Below, piece after piece: positions 50,968 through 60,728 of a DNA stretch of 64,000 nt; the first letter of the stretch is position 1, and every line of letters begins with the position of its first letter. The position numbers and the translations under genes are program-made. Under the pieces are notes generated by a model that did not search any database, was not told the DNA's origin, and worked only from the letters and a program-made list of their open reading frames with translations. Origin of the DNA: Lederbergia citrea (GTDB lineage Bacteria; Bacillota; Bacilli; Bacillales; Bacillaceae_C); assembly GCF_018343525.1 (NCBI RefSeq), contig NZ_JAGYPH010000001.1, positions 124,001-188,000 on the forward strand, given 5' to 3'.

Positions 50968-52383
50968 ATGAAGCAGCATTGGAATGAAGTTCAGCCAATA
51001 GATTCTTATAGTGTAACAATGAATGGATTATTAACGAATCATGATAAAAAGATTATTGCCTTTTTATATCAGCCTTTAATCGGACCGATTTGTACAAGCT
51101 TATATACGACATTTTGGCATAAAGTAGAAGAAAATCGTCTATGGTCAGAAGAGTGGAATCATTATCATTTAATGAATTTGCTTGATCTCAATTTGGAAGA
51201 TATTTATCATGCACGACTGAAGCTTGAAGGTATCGGATTGTTGAAAACATACATAAAAAATGAAATGGATATCAGGACATTTGTTTATGAACTTCAGCCG
51301 CCGCTTTCAGCAGAGCAGTTTTTTACTGACGGTATGTTAAACATATATTTATATCAGAAACTTGGGCAATCGCATTTTTTAAGATTGAAAAAAACGTTTA
51401 CTGATAAAAAGATAGAAACTAATGAATTTACTGACGTAACGCGTACGTTCCAAGATGTTTTCACATCTTATGGAACAGGCTCTCTCGCAAATAATGAAGG
51501 GCATGAAGCAAGCCATCCAAATTCTGGTCAAGACTTTTTTCAAAGACATGCGGCGGGACATATCCACATTGACGGAAGCGACTTTGACTTTGATCTATTA
51601 TTATCGGGTCTGACTGATATTATGGTACCGAGAAAAGTTTTTTCTCCGCCAGTCAAGGAGGCAATTGCAAAATTGTCTTTCCTTTATTCGATTAATGCCA
51701 TTGAGATGAAAAATATCGTGCTTGCCAGCCTGACAGCTGATCATGGAATTGATATTGATGAGCTTAGAAAAGCGGCGCGTGATTGGTACCAGATGGAAAA
51801 TAATGACAGGCTTCCGCAACTCGTTGACCGTCACCAGCCAATGGTTCATCGGGAAATCGATAATAAGCCTACAACCAAGGAAGAGAAACTCATTTCTTAT
51901 TTGGAAACTGCCTCTCCAAGACAGTTATTGATCGACCTATCAGATGGGGCCGAGCCTGCTAAGTCCGACCTTCAAGCTGTAGAAGATATTATGTTTCAAC
52001 AAAAGCTGCAACCAGGTGTAACCAATGTCTTGATTCATTATGTCATGCTGAAAACAGACATGAAACTATCCAAAAACTATTTGGAGAAAATTGCCTCACA
52101 TTGGTCCCGTAAAAAAATAAACAGTGTTAAATCTGCAATGGAACTTGCAAAAAATGAACACCGTCAGTACCAAGAGTGGGCAAGTGGGAAAAAAGAGACA
52201 AATCAGCGCAGGAAAAAACCAATTCGCACAGAAAAATTACCTGATTGGTTTGTATCGCAAGAGGAACCAGAAAATCAAATTAAACAAGAGAATTCGGCAG
52301 AACTGGAAGAAAAGCGACGTCGACTAGAAGCCATTCAAAGAAAATATCAGAAAAATGGAGGTGAAAAAGATGGAGCGAATTAA
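50968..52383 (+). CDS. dnaB: Replication initiation / membrane attachment protein DnaB
   Basis: A 471-residue primosomal protein of the Bacillus type (not the helicase), which helps load the replicative helicase at oriC and restart sites. The N-terminal winged-helix region begins near KIIAFLYQPLIGPICTSLYTTFW; the C-terminal DnaD-like part contains NYLEKIASHWSRKKINSVKSAM. The end is highly charged. ATG 50968 gives a family-like N-terminus; GTG 50959 is possible, and the SD is weak for both. It overlaps dnaI by 14 bp. Confidence 0.93.
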   Translation: MKQHWNEVQPIDSYSVTMNGLLTNHDKKIIAFLYQPLIGPICTSLYTTFWHKVEENRLWSEEWNHYHLMNLLDLNLEDIYHARLKLEGIGLLKTYIKNEMDIRTFVYELQPPLSAEQFFTDGMLNIYLYQKLGQSHFLRLKKTFTDKKIETNEFTDVTRTFQDVFTSYGTGSLANNEGHEASHPNSGQDFFQRHAAGHIHIDGSDFDFDLLLSGLTDIMVPRKVFSPPVKEAIAKLSFLYSINAIEMKNIVLASLTADHGIDIDELRKAARDWYQMENNDRLPQLVDRHQPMVHREIDNKPTTKEEKLISYLETASPRQLLIDLSDGAEPAKSDLQAVEDIMFQQKLQPGVTNVLIHYVMLKTDMKLSKNYLEKIASHWSRKKINSVKSAMELAKNEHRQYQEWASGKKETNQRRKKPIRTEKLPDWFVSQEEPENQIKQENSAELEEKRRRLEAIQRKYQKNGGEKDGAN

Positions 52384-53305
52384 TAAAACGCTTGGTAGAT
52401 TGTCGAAATCGCCTGATTTTAGACAGCGTTACGATCATTTAAAATCCGAAGTTTTGACAAATCCGGATATACAAGCATTTTTGTTAGCGAATCAAGATAG
52501 AATCACAGATAGCATGATTGAAAAAAATTTAATGAAGCTATATGAATATATGTCGCAAACGAAAAATTGTAAAGATTGTCCGAATCTCGGGCACTGTGTG
52601 AACATGATGCAGGGGTATGAGCCTACCCTCGTTCTTGAAAGGGATACAATTGGAATTCATTATCGTCCGTGTCCTTCGAAGATTATTCATGATGAGCGCC
52701 GAAAAACGGAAAAGTTGATCAAGAGTATTTATGTACCGAGAGAAATACTTCAAGCCTCATTTGCTGACTTTTCTTTGGATAGTCCAGGGAGAATCCATGC
52801 GTTTGAATATGCTGAGCAGTTTGCTTCCACATTTGATCCTGGAAGCGCAATGAAAGGATTATTTTTATATGGAAGCTTCGGAGTTGGAAAATCTTATTTA
52901 CTTGGAGCAATAGCCAATCAGCTTGCTGAAAAAGAGATTTCATCGCTTATTGTATATGTTCCGGAGTTTTTACGTGAAATGAAACAATCACTTGGCGATC
53001 AAACGCTGAATGAAAAACTAGAAACAGTGAAAAACGCACGAATCCTTATGCTCGATGATATCGGGGCTGAAGCAATGTCCAGTTGGACAAGAGATGAAAT
53101 CCTTGGCTCCATTTTACAATTCAGAATGCATGAACAGCTGCCAACTTTTTTCACCTCAAACTTCGATTTTAAAGGATTGGAACACCACCTCACCTATACA
53201 CAGCGGGGGGAAGAGGAAAAAATGAAAGCGGCTAGGATTATGGAACGCATCAAATATTTATCGATCCCGGTCAGGCTTGATGGTCCGAATCGAAGACATA
53301 ACTAA
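52370..53305 (+). CDS. dnaI: Primosomal helicase loader DnaI
   Basis: A 311-residue AAA+ protein that loads the DnaC helicase. The N-terminal zinc domain keeps C67, C70 and C76 (CKDCPNLGHC). Residue 84, a histidine ligand in B. subtilis as I recall it, is glutamate here (GYEPTL). Walker A is GSFGVGKS at 168-175, and Walker B is ILMLDDIG. ATG 52370 is set by GGAGGTGA upstream. It is the last gene of nrdR-dnaB-dnaI and is followed by a terminator. Confidence 0.95.
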   Translation: MERINKTLGRLSKSPDFRQRYDHLKSEVLTNPDIQAFLLANQDRITDSMIEKNLMKLYEYMSQTKNCKDCPNLGHCVNMMQGYEPTLVLERDTIGIHYRPCPSKIIHDERRKTEKLIKSIYVPREILQASFADFSLDSPGRIHAFEYAEQFASTFDPGSAMKGLFLYGSFGVGKSYLLGAIANQLAEKEISSLIVYVPEFLREMKQSLGDQTLNEKLETVKNARILMLDDIGAEAMSSWTRDEILGSILQFRMHEQLPTFFTSNFDFKGLEHHLTYTQRGEEEKMKAARIMERIKYLSIPVRLDGPNRRHN

Positions 53306-53306
53306 G

Positions 53307-53327
53307 CACCCGTAAATTTTGCGGGTG
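53307..53327 (+). terminator. Terminator of nrdR-dnaB-dnaI
   Basis: CACCCG pairs with CGGGTG over 9 bases, followed by TTTTTTCT. Confidence 0.8.
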
Positions 53328-53459
53328 TTTTTTCTATTAGTCGATTTCCTCTATTCCCCGTAAACTCATTAACTTCTATAATGATTTCGCATAAATCATT
53401 GGTCTAGTCCGTCCAAGCCCTCATATATATGTATCAAAGCAGTAAAAGGGGGGACGGGC

Positions 53460-54296
53460 TTGGAGTTGATTTTCTCATCCATTAAAGATGCGATCCGTCT
53501 GAAATTTTTTTTAACTGCGAATGGTTTAGGAGAAACATTGATGGAGAACCAGGGCCAGTTTATGTATAGATTCAGCACTGATCACGCGAAGAACGATCGT
53601 TATGTAAAAGCATTGACTTATTTTATTAAAGAAATAAAAAGAAATGAGTGGCTAAACGATAAACTGCTCCACACATACCATTATGAAAATGAAGATGAAC
53701 GCAGCCATATTATCGATATTGCCACTGATATGTTTGCTGGGGTTCGGAAAGATCTAGCCGAACTTGCAGGTAACATAAACGAAAATCAGGTAATCGGCTT
53801 AGCTGTCAAAGATTTGCTAAGTTTCGGTGGAGCTGTTTTATTTGAATCATTTTCAAGGTTTCGGCTAAAGCCTTATTATGAGCATGTCGGGAAATATCTT
53901 GAAATAGCGATTGATGAATATAAAATGGAACAGGAATACCAAATGTTCGTAAACATGTTAAGGGATTATTTGCAAAATCGGACTCCAAGATTGAGTACGG
54001 TACACATTTATTTGGATAAAACTGCGATGTTTTATGATGAAAACGTTCAGGAAATAGCGCATCATGATCTAAAAGAACTTATAGATCAGCGATTGCTCGC
54101 CAATCATCCAATTTATGTCGATTCTGCTGTGATTGCACCGTTATTATCTATAGCTCCTGAAAAAATATATCTTTATACATTCGAAGAAGAACAAGCGCTG
54201 GTCAGAACGCTGCGCAATATTTTTGAAGAACGAATTTCCATTTTGTCACCAGCCAATTTACATGAACTGAAAAAATCTTATACTAATAAACCTTGA
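53460..54296 (+). CDS. ytxC: Putative sporulation protein YtxC
   Basis: A 278-residue protein matching the YtxC family, found between dnaI and thrS in spore formers. It is soluble and mostly helical by composition, without a signal peptide or cysteine clusters. Function is unknown; a sporulation role comes from family naming only. The TTG at 53460 has AAAGGGGGG about 6 bp upstream and no nearer ATG competes. Confidence 0.84.
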   Translation: MELIFSSIKDAIRLKFFLTANGLGETLMENQGQFMYRFSTDHAKNDRYVKALTYFIKEIKRNEWLNDKLLHTYHYENEDERSHIIDIATDMFAGVRKDLAELAGNINENQVIGLAVKDLLSFGGAVLFESFSRFRLKPYYEHVGKYLEIAIDEYKMEQEYQMFVNMLRDYLQNRTPRLSTVHIYLDKTAMFYDENVQEIAHHDLKELIDQRLLANHPIYVDSAVIAPLLSIAPEKIYLYTFEEEQALVRTLRNIFEERISILSPANLHELKKSYTNKP

Positions 54297-54344
54297 TTTT
54301 CCTTCTGTTACTATATATAATAACGTACATAATCTAATTCTGAA

Positions 54345-54594
54345 CAAGTTTTGATAAGGACATGAGTATTTTGTTACGGTTCTCAGAGAGGGAAGATGAA
54401 GCTGTGAGCTTCCCAACACGGACTGAATGCTTACCGCCTTTGAACTCCAGTCATGAACCTTATTACGCAGTAATGATTGGCGGACCATATCCGTTAGTAT
54501 GAATCCAAAGTCTGCATCCATTCATGCATGCAGAGAACTAGGGTGGAACCACGTGTGCTAAACTCGTCCCTTTCCAGGGGCGGGTTTTTTGTTT
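54345..54594 (+). promoter_or_regulatory. T-box riboswitch of thrS
   Basis: A tRNA-sensing leader. The T-box core AGGGTGGAACCACG is at 54540-54553. Stem I closes with TAAGG near 54355 against CCTTA near 54458. A threonine codon ACC at 54433-54435 lies in the region expected for the specifier, and the downstream gene is thrS. The terminator pairs ACTCGTCCCT with AGGGGCGGGT (54561-54584), followed by TTTTTGTTTTTTT. Uncharged tRNA-Thr would favour the antiterminator. Confidence 0.93.
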
Positions 54595-54622
54595 TTTTAT
54601 AAATGATAAAGGAGTGTTGAAA

Positions 54623-56557
54623 ATGTCAGAACAAGTAAAAATTACTTTTCCAGATGGTTCTATAAAGGAGTTTCCAAAAGGTACAACAACAGAAGATATT
54701 GCGGCATCCATTAGCCCGGGATTAAGGAAAAAGGCACTTGCCGGTAAACTGAACGGAGAATTGGTCGATCTTAAAAGACCAATAGAAATTGATGGATCCA
54801 TCGAGATTATTACTCCAGATAGTGAAGAAGCGCTTGAGATTATGCGTCACAGCACAGCTCACTTGATGGCTCAGGCTATCAAAAGACTATACCCTGATGT
54901 AAAACTAGGGGTCGGTCCTGTTATCGAAGGCGGATTTTACTATGATATGGACCTTGAACATTCCATTACACCGGAAGATTTGCCGGTTATTGAAAAAGAA
55001 ATGAAGAAAATTATTAACGAAAACATTGAGATTGTCCGTAAAGAAGTAACACGTGACGAAGCGAAGCAACTGTTTTCCGAAGACCAATACAAGCAAGAAC
55101 TGATCGATGCGATTCCTGCAGACGAAAAGGTGACAATTTATGAGCAAGCTGATTTTGCTGACCTTTGCCGTGGCGTTCACGTACCATCTACAGGGAAAAT
55201 TAAAGAATTTAAGCTATTAAGTATTGCTGGTGCATACTGGCGAGGTGATAGTAAAAATAAAATGTTGCAACGCATTTACGGTACAGCTTTCTTTAAAAAG
55301 GATGCACTGGAAAATCATTTAAAAATGCTGGAAGAAGCGAAGGAACGCGATCACCGTAAACTTGGTAAAGAGCTAAGCCTGTTTGCAAATTCACAAAAAG
55401 TCGGGCAGGGGCTACCTCTTTGGCTCCCTAAAGGTGCTACAATCCGCCGAACTATAGAACGTTATATCGTCGATAAGGAAGTAGAGCTCGGCTATGATCA
55501 CGTATACACTCCTATAATGGGCAGTGTGGAACTATATAAAACAAGCGGTCACTGGGATCACTACCAAGATGATATGTTCCCAGTCATGGATATGGACAAT
55601 GAACAACTTGTACTACGCCCGATGAATTGTCCACATCATATGATGGTTTACAAAAATGATATCCATAGTTATCGTGAACTGCCAATTCGGATTGCCGAAC
55701 TTGGGACGATGCATCGTTACGAAATGTCCGGTGCGCTTTCAGGCCTCCAACGCGTTCGCGGAATGACTTTGAATGATGCCCATATTTTTGTTCGTCCAGA
55801 CCAGATTAAAGAAGAGTTCATTCGTGTTGTGCAACTGATCATTGAAGTATATAAAGACTTTGAAATAAGTGATTACTCTTTCCGACTTTCTTATCGGGAT
55901 CCTGAGGATAAAGAGAAGTATTTTGATGACGATGAAATGTGGAACAAGGCTCAAAGCATGATAAAAGAAGCTGTTGATAGCTTTGGGATTGATTATGTCG
56001 AAGCCGATGGTGAGGCGGCATTTTATGGCCCTAAGCTGGACGTACAAGTAAAGACAGCACTTGGAAAAGAAGAAACTCTTTCCACTGTACAGCTTGACTT
56101 CCTTCTTCCAGAAAAATTCGATTTGACATATGTAGGTGAAGACGGAAAACAGCATCGTCCTGTCGTTATCCACCGTGGGGTCGTTTCTACTATGGAGCGC
56201 TTCGTTGCCTTCTTAATTGAAGAATATAAAGGAGCTTTCCCAACTTGGCTCGCACCTGTTCAAGTTCAGGTGATTCCTGTTTCTCCAGATGCTCACTTTG
56301 ACTATGCAAAGCAAGTGGCAGATCAATTGAAATCAGCCGGTTTCCGTGTAGAACTGGATAAGCGTGATGAAAAAATCGGTTATAAAATTAGAGAAGCGCA
56401 AATGCAGAAGATCCCTTACATGGTTGTCGTGGGCGATAATGAAATTACTGCTGAGGCCGTTAACGTAAGAAAATACGGGGAACAAAAATCAGAAACAGTT
56501 CCTTTTAAGGAATTCCTTGAGCAATTGAAAACGGAAGTGGATATAAAACAAAAATAA
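54623..56557 (+). CDS. thrS: Threonyl-tRNA synthetase
   Basis: A 644-residue class II synthetase. Domains in order: TGS ([18 protein letters not shown]), the editing domain with [10 protein letters not shown] and the HVPSTG stretch, the catalytic core with [10 protein letters not shown], and the anticodon-binding end. ATG 54623 is set by AAAGGAGTG upstream; GTG 54614 lies in the SD. Its expression is governed by the T-box leader just upstream. Confidence 0.96.
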   Translation: MSEQVKITFPDGSIKEFPKGTTTEDIAASISPGLRKKALAGKLNGELVDLKRPIEIDGSIEIITPDSEEALEIMRHSTAHLMAQAIKRLYPDVKLGVGPVIEGGFYYDMDLEHSITPEDLPVIEKEMKKIINENIEIVRKEVTRDEAKQLFSEDQYKQELIDAIPADEKVTIYEQADFADLCRGVHVPSTGKIKEFKLLSIAGAYWRGDSKNKMLQRIYGTAFFKKDALENHLKMLEEAKERDHRKLGKELSLFANSQKVGQGLPLWLPKGATIRRTIERYIVDKEVELGYDHVYTPIMGSVELYKTSGHWDHYQDDMFPVMDMDNEQLVLRPMNCPHHMMVYKNDIHSYRELPIRIAELGTMHRYEMSGALSGLQRVRGMTLNDAHIFVRPDQIKEEFIRVVQLIIEVYKDFEISDYSFRLSYRDPEDKEKYFDDDEMWNKAQSMIKEAVDSFGIDYVEADGEAAFYGPKLDVQVKTALGKEETLSTVQLDFLLPEKFDLTYVGEDGKQHRPVVIHRGVVSTMERFVAFLIEEYKGAFPTWLAPVQVQVIPVSPDAHFDYAKQVADQLKSAGFRVELDKRDEKIGYKIREAQMQKIPYMVVVGDNEITAEAVNVRKYGEQKSETVPFKEFLEQLKTEVDIKQK

Positions 56558-56560
56558 AGA

Positions 56561-56589
56561 TCAGGCACCTCCACTAAGGAGGTGCCTGA
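56561..56589. terminator. Hairpin between thrS and the YusW-like gene
   Basis: TCAGGCACCTCC pairs perfectly with GGAGGTGCCTGA over ACTAA. Neither strand has a strong T-run, so efficiency is uncertain. Confidence 0.6.
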
Positions 56590-56602
56590 ACCTTCGTAAA
56601 CT

Positions 56603-57154
56603 TTATTTTTTATCTTCTAAATCAACTGTAGTGCCGTCTCTTAAAGTATATTCCAAGTCAAAGGTATTGTAATTTTGGTCTAATTGAAATGTATTAAGGA
56701 TTTTATTGATAGCCTCTTTTTCAGAGGTGTTTGTCTCAAACCCTAAACCTTTCAATTGAGTATATAAGGCATTGAAAGCTTCCATTCCCTTGAGCTTTTT
56801 ATCGTGGATTGAATCGTTAAGCTCTGCCTTGTAATCTCCATTTGCACTTTTCTCCTCATAATCGAAATCATATTCTTTATCAGGACCGTATCTAACTTCT
56901 AAGTTAAATTTGGTAAAATTGAGCTCTGCCATTTTCTCTGCTGCATTTGTGTCCCCTTGAACATTCCCGCCGTCGGATAAGTTGCCACTATTCTCCTTAC
57001 TTTTATCCTCCGGTGTATGTGGATTTTCTCCATTTCCCGGTGGGGGCGGAACTACTTGTTCCTTTGGATGACTATCAATGGATGGATCGTTCGAGCAGGC
57101 TGCAAGTCCGAAAACAAGTGAAAGACTGAGGAATGGGAAGATCATCTTCTTCAT
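56603..57154 (-). CDS. YusW-like lipoprotein
   Basis: A 183-residue predicted lipoprotein: signal peptide with lipobox LAAC near residues 17-20, then a proline and asparagine-rich linker (PPPPGNGENPH) and a domain with FNLEVRYGPDKEYDFDYEEK that resembles the YusW family. Function unknown. ATG 57154 is set by GGAGGC 8 bp upstream; the frame continues to 57217 without an SD. It is convergent with thrS and is not part of the usual thrS-infC order in B. subtilis, so it may be a local insertion. Confidence 0.75.
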   Translation of the reverse strand: MKKMIFPFLSLSLVFGLAACSNDPSIDSHPKEQVVPPPPGNGENPHTPEDKSKENSGNLSDGGNVQGDTNAAEKMAELNFTKFNLEVRYGPDKEYDFDYEEKSANGDYKAELNDSIHDKKLKGMEAFNALYTQLKGLGFETNTSEKEAINKILNTFQLDQNYNTFDLEYTLRDGTTVDLEDKK

Positions 57155-57288
57155 AATTTTTGCCTCCAATATATACTTGATATTTAAAGTTTTACCCGCT
57201 AGCTGCGAATTAAACATTTTTCAAAAAACCATTGCTTTATGAAGAATGATTTGTTATGATAAAAAGCGTTGTTAACAGGATTCGACAT

Positions 57289-57317
57289 TTGACACAATAA
57301 ATTGCTTATGATATAGT
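57289..57317 (+). promoter_or_regulatory. Sigma-A promoter of the infC operon
   Basis: TTGACA (57289-57294) and TATAGT (57312-57317) are 17 bp apart, a near-consensus promoter placed before the long infC leader. Confidence 0.8.
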
Positions 57318-57324
57318 AACTAAG

Positions 57325-57579
57325 GTGAATTGAATACTCGTTTGTGGAAGAAGGAGCTGCCCGCTTCTCGCCTGATTGACGCATTCTAAGCTGTTGACAG
57401 GTTATTAATTTCATTGCCATTCTTAAACTATTCGTTTTTAATGGAGTGCGGGTTGCTTTGTGCGCCTGCACTTTTTTTATTGCTTATTTATAGGCAGCAA
57501 ACTGGCAATGCCATTTATAGGCAGTTAGATTTTATCCAAAAACACTGTATTCTTCAAAAAACCTTGGAGGTGGCTAACT
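57325..57579 (+). promoter_or_regulatory. infC leader (L20 autoregulatory type) with attenuator
   Basis: A leader of about 255 nt. Near its middle, GTGCGGG (57446-57452) pairs with CCTGCAC (57465-57471), followed by seven T (57472-57478), a clear terminator before the infC SD. In B. subtilis ribosomal protein L20 binds such a leader and promotes termination. The placement fits; the L20-binding fold itself was not verified. Confidence 0.75.
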
Positions 57580-58095
57580 ATTAGCAAAGATATGATGGTA
57601 AATGAAGGCATCCGTGCCCGTGAACTTCGTCTAGTTGATCATAATGGGGAGCAGCTGGGAGTGAAATCCCGCAATGAAGCACTTGAAATAGCTGCGCGTG
57701 TAAATCTTGACCTCGTCCTTGTTGCACCAAACGCAAAACCACCAGTAGCCCGAATCATGGATTACGGAAAGCATCGTTTTGAACAGCAAAAGAAAGAAAA
57801 AGAAGCACGTAAAAACCAAAAAGTGATCAATGTGAAGGAAGTTCGATTGAGTCCTACTATTGATGAACATGATTTCAATACGAAACTTCGCAATGGCCGC
57901 AAGTTTCTTGAAAAAGGCGATAAAGTAAAAGCTTCTATCCGTTTTAGAGGCCGCGCCATTACGCATAAAGAAATCGGACAGCGTGTGCTAACCCGCTTTG
58001 CAGAAGAGTGCGATGACGTAGCGACAGTTGAATCAAAGCCGAAAATGGACGGCCGAAGCATGTTCTTAGTTCTAGCACCAAAAATTGAAAAGTAA
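57580..58095 (+). CDS. infC: Translation initiation factor IF-3, ATT start
   Basis: A 171-residue IF-3, which keeps 30S subunits free and checks start codons. The first codon is ATT at 57580, because TTGGAGGTG lies 6 bp upstream and the product then begins [15 protein letters not shown], as in Bacillus IF-3. The ATG at 57592 has no SD. IF-3 rejects non-standard starts, so ATT allows self-limitation. The linker and C-domain ([17 protein letters not shown]) are intact. rpmI and rplT follow. Confidence 0.95.
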   Translation: MSKDMMVNEGIRARELRLVDHNGEQLGVKSRNEALEIAARVNLDLVLVAPNAKPPVARIMDYGKHRFEQQKKEKEARKNQKVINVKEVRLSPTIDEHDFNTKLRNGRKFLEKGDKVKASIRFRGRAITHKEIGQRVLTRFAEECDDVATVESKPKMDGRSMFLVLAPKIEK

Positions 58096-58116
58096 TGTTT
58101 TGAGGAGGAAAACCCT

Positions 58117-58317
58117 ATGCCAAAAATGAAGACACACCGAGGCTCGGCAAAACGTTTCAAAAGAACAGGTTCTGGTAAGCTTAAACGTTCACAAGCCTAC
58201 ACAAGCCACTTGTTCGCAAATAAAACAACTAAGCAAAAACGCAAACTTCGTAAAGCAGCAATGGTATCAAAAGGTGATTTCCGCCGTATCCGCCATATGC
58301 TTGACAACTTGAAATAA
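58117..58317 (+). CDS. rpmI: 50S ribosomal protein L35
   Basis: A 66-residue, very basic ribosomal protein of normal length; starts [20 protein letters not shown]. The SD GAGGAGG precedes the ATG. Second gene of the infC operon, 21 bp after infC. Confidence 0.97.
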   Translation: MPKMKTHRGSAKRFKRTGSGKLKRSQAYTSHLFANKTTKQKRKLRKAAMVSKGDFRRIRHMLDNLK

Positions 58318-58349
58318 TACGAACGAGATCCAATTAGGAGGGAAATAAT

Positions 58350-58703
58350 ATGCCACGTGTAAAAGGCGGTACAGTAACCCGCAGACGTCGTAAAAAAGTA
58401 TTAAAATTAGCAAAAGGTTATTATGGTTCCAAACATAGATTATTTAAAGTAGCTAAGCAACAAGTAATGAAATCTTATAACTATGCATACCGCGATCGCC
58501 GCAACAAGAAGCGCGACTTCCGTAAACTATGGATTACGCGTATTAACGCTGCAGCTCGCCTAAACGGACTTTCTTACAGCCGTCTAATGTACGGTTTGAA
58601 AGTAGCCGGTATCGAAGTAAACCGCAAAATGCTTGCTGATCTTGCAGTAGCTGACGAAAAAGCATTTGCAGAACTAGCTAATAAAGCAAAAGCTTCATTA
58701 TAA
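58350..58703 (+). CDS. rplT: 50S ribosomal protein L20
   Basis: A 117-residue ribosomal protein that binds 23S rRNA early in assembly and in Bacillus represses its own operon through the leader. It has the basic N-terminal extension ([16 protein letters not shown]) and the globular end with [24 protein letters not shown]. Third gene of infC-rpmI-rplT. Confidence 0.97.
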   Translation: MPRVKGGTVTRRRRKKVLKLAKGYYGSKHRLFKVAKQQVMKSYNYAYRDRRNKKRDFRKLWITRINAAARLNGLSYSRLMYGLKVAGIEVNRKMLADLAVADEKAFAELANKAKASL

Positions 58704-58714
58704 GAATTAATAAT

Positions 58715-58743
58715 AGCCATTCTCCAGTATCAGGAGGATGGCT
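58715..58743 (+). terminator. Terminator of infC-rpmI-rplT
   Basis: AGCCAT and CTCC arms pair with GGAG and ATGGCT around AGTATCA, followed by TTTCG. Confidence 0.7.
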
Positions 58744-58769
58744 TTTCGTCTATTAAGGGGGAAACGTGT

Positions 58770-59045
58770 ATGACGAGATTTTTAGTTATATGGTATTGTA
58801 TTACAATCAATGTGCTTGGATTGCTAATGATGAGGAACGATAAAAGATATGCACAAAAGAGGAAAAGACGAATTAGTGAAAGAAATCTATGGCTCGCTGC
58901 TTTTGCAGGCGGAGCTCCCGGGATGACCGTCGGAATGCGGATGTATCGCCATAAAACAAAGCATTTTTCATTTAAATATGGGTTTCCAGTCCTTGCTGTC
59001 ATTGATATCGTAATTTATTTCCTCCTGCTTGGCCGTGTGTCATAA
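58770..59045 (+). CDS. ysdA: DUF1294 membrane protein YsdA
   Basis: A 91-residue protein with two hydrophobic segments at the ends and a basic middle (NDKRYAQKRKRRISERNLWL, then GGAPGMTVGMRMYRHKTKH) typical of DUF1294. Function unknown. It follows rplT in Bacillus. Confidence 0.88.
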   Translation: MTRFLVIWYCITINVLGLLMMRNDKRYAQKRKRRISERNLWLAAFAGGAPGMTVGMRMYRHKTKHFSFKYGFPVLAVIDIVIYFLLLGRVS

Positions 59046-59093
59046 CATACAAACTCGAAAAATAAACTGTTAGTAAGAAAGCGGGTGATCATA

Positions 59094-59669
59094 GTGGATG
59101 AGCAATTATTGATCATGCTTGCATTTATGGAAGGTACCGGAATACTCGCGCCCTTTATGTTTATCGCTTTTCATTTAGTAAGACAGTTTATTTTTATTCC
59201 CGTGGCTATGGTCTGTATGGCAGGAGGAATTCTATTCGGAAGCTTGCTAGGCATTCTTTATTCTATGCTAGGCTTGCTCTTGCTCTCGGCATTCTTTTAC
59301 TTTTGCATCGGAAAAATGCCTGGAACACATGCAAAATTAATGAGGATCAAATATAAATGGTTCGGTCGCTACACGAAAATGACCGTGGGGCAAATTGCCG
59401 TGTTGCGACTCATTCCTTTTTTTCACTATCATTTATTAAATATATGCCTCCTTGAAAGAAGGCCTGATTTTCGGGGATTCATGAAGGGGGCTATCGTTAC
59501 GAATCTGCCCCTTGTTTTTTTCTATACTGTCTTCGGAGAATTTATTACACACTTTACCCCTAGTATCGCCATTGTGATTATCATTTCACTTTGTATACTG
59601 TTTTACGTTATGCGTGAAAAAATTGCAATCGTTAAATGGGAAGATTTCTTTGCGAAAAGCTCGGCTTAA
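59094..59669 (+). CDS. TVP38/TMEM64 (VTT domain) membrane protein
   Basis: A 191-residue membrane protein with about five hydrophobic segments and the VTT-type pattern: HLVRQFIFIPVAMVCMAGGILFG, then a re-entrant region with VLRLIPFFHYHLLN. It resembles YtxB of B. subtilis. VTT proteins elsewhere are lipid scramblase or flippase-like; the role here is unknown. GTG 59094 is favoured, with GCGGGTGAT upstream; GTG 59085 lies in that SD. Confidence 0.83.
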   Translation: MDEQLLIMLAFMEGTGILAPFMFIAFHLVRQFIFIPVAMVCMAGGILFGSLLGILYSMLGLLLLSAFFYFCIGKMPGTHAKLMRIKYKWFGRYTKMTVGQIAVLRLIPFFHYHLLNICLLERRPDFRGFMKGAIVTNLPLVFFYTVFGEFITHFTPSIAIVIIISLCILFYVMREKIAIVKWEDFFAKSSA

Positions 59670-59695
59670 AAAAACCCTTTTGTAAGGGTTTTTTA
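59669..59695. terminator. Bidirectional terminator between the VTT gene and ysdB
   Basis: AAAAAACCCTT pairs with AAGGGTTTTTT over TTGT; it serves both convergent genes. Confidence 0.85.
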
Positions 59696-59698
59696 TGC

Positions 59699-60088
59699 TT
59701 AATTCCTATTCTTCTTCAGCAATTCCTTAATCGGACTTTTCCAGTCAATCTCAGCATCTGGATACCTGAGTTTGATTTCATTTTCAATGAAAACAAAATC
59801 TTCATAGGACAAGCCTTGAAGCAAGTCAGTATTTCGCGGCCAGACAAAAATAGAGACAACTTCAAATGAGCGGTCGGTAGTGCCCAAATATTTTTCTCCC
59901 TCAAACATAACGCCATTATACGTGATAAGGAAATTTTTCCTTATATTTTCATGAGTATCATAGAAATAATATTTTCTTTGTTCATGTGCGGCCTCAAGTT
60001 TTCTTTTCGGGTCCAAAATAAACTTGACTGTCTTATAGATGAGATAAATGATAAATGCAAAAATCACAACTCTCAGCAGGATGATCAT
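59699..60088 (-). CDS. ysdB: Sigma-W pathway protein YsdB
   Basis: A 129-residue protein with one N-terminal membrane segment (about residues 2-22) and a conserved soluble part (DPKRKLEAAHEQRKYYFYD, FEGEKYLGTTDRSFEVV, DIDWKSPIKELL-like end). It matches YsdB, a modifier of the sigma-W envelope stress pathway in B. subtilis. ATG 60088 is chosen, with GGGAGG 7 bp upstream; ATG 60103 overlaps it. Confidence 0.9.
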   Translation of the reverse strand: MIILLRVVIFAFIIYLIYKTVKFILDPKRKLEAAHEQRKYYFYDTHENIRKNFLITYNGVMFEGEKYLGTTDRSFEVVSIFVWPRNTDLLQGLSYEDFVFIENEIKLRYPDAEIDWKSPIKELLKKNRN

Positions 60089-60183
60089 TATGATGCCTCC
60101 CAATCGAATAATCTAACAAGCTATACGGTCAAGGAATCAAAAAGTTTCATTATTTGTTATAATTTTTTTAGGAGGGATTACTA

Positions 60184-60675
60184 ATGACATTACATGAATG
60201 GTATGCCATGCAGCAAGAATTGGATCAGTACATTGAAATTGAGCATGATTTGCAAAATACGGACTTAGTTGAACGGAAACTCCTGGCACTGCTTGTTGAA
60301 ATGGGGGAACTTGCCAATGAAACTAGATGCTTTAAATTTTGGAGCAAAAAACCTGCGTCGGATCAAGATATAATTCTAGAAGAATTTGTCGACGGAATCC
60401 ACTTTATCCTTTCAATTGGGTTAGAGCTCGGGTTTTCAGAACGTGACATCCCCATTGTTTCTTCTGAAGGAAACGAAGATGTGGTCCAAGGTTTCTTGAA
60501 AATATATAATCTTGTTGACCAGCTTAGACAAAGCCGATCTGCTGATACTTACGAGGAACTTCTACGCCAGTACTTTATTCTCGGACAATCGCTAGGATTT
60601 TCAATCGATGATGTACAACAAGCATATAAAGCGAAAAACGAAGTCAATTATAAAAGGCAGCAGGAAGGATACTAG
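60184..60675 (+). CDS. Dimeric dUTP diphosphatase (dUTPase_2 family)
   Basis: A 163-residue all-alpha NTP pyrophosphohydrolase of the MazG-like superfamily that removes dUTP or related nucleotides. The magnesium-binding acidic motifs are LLVEMGELANE and EEFVDGIHF. The SD TTAGGAGGG precedes the ATG. It stands alone, with 420 bp of repeat-rich DNA after it. Confidence 0.87.
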   Translation: MTLHEWYAMQQELDQYIEIEHDLQNTDLVERKLLALLVEMGELANETRCFKFWSKKPASDQDIILEEFVDGIHFILSIGLELGFSERDIPIVSSEGNEDVVQGFLKIYNLVDQLRQSRSADTYEELLRQYFILGQSLGFSIDDVQQAYKAKNEVNYKRQQEGY

Positions 60676-60728
60676 ATAACATGATATAGAGATTGTCGCG
60701 GGTCATTCTCATGCCTCGTTTATGGGGC

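Noticed and set aside
56561..56589. Third copy of the 354/20666 palindromic repeat
   Set aside because: Only GGTGCCTG is shared; the rest is an ordinary intergenic hairpin.
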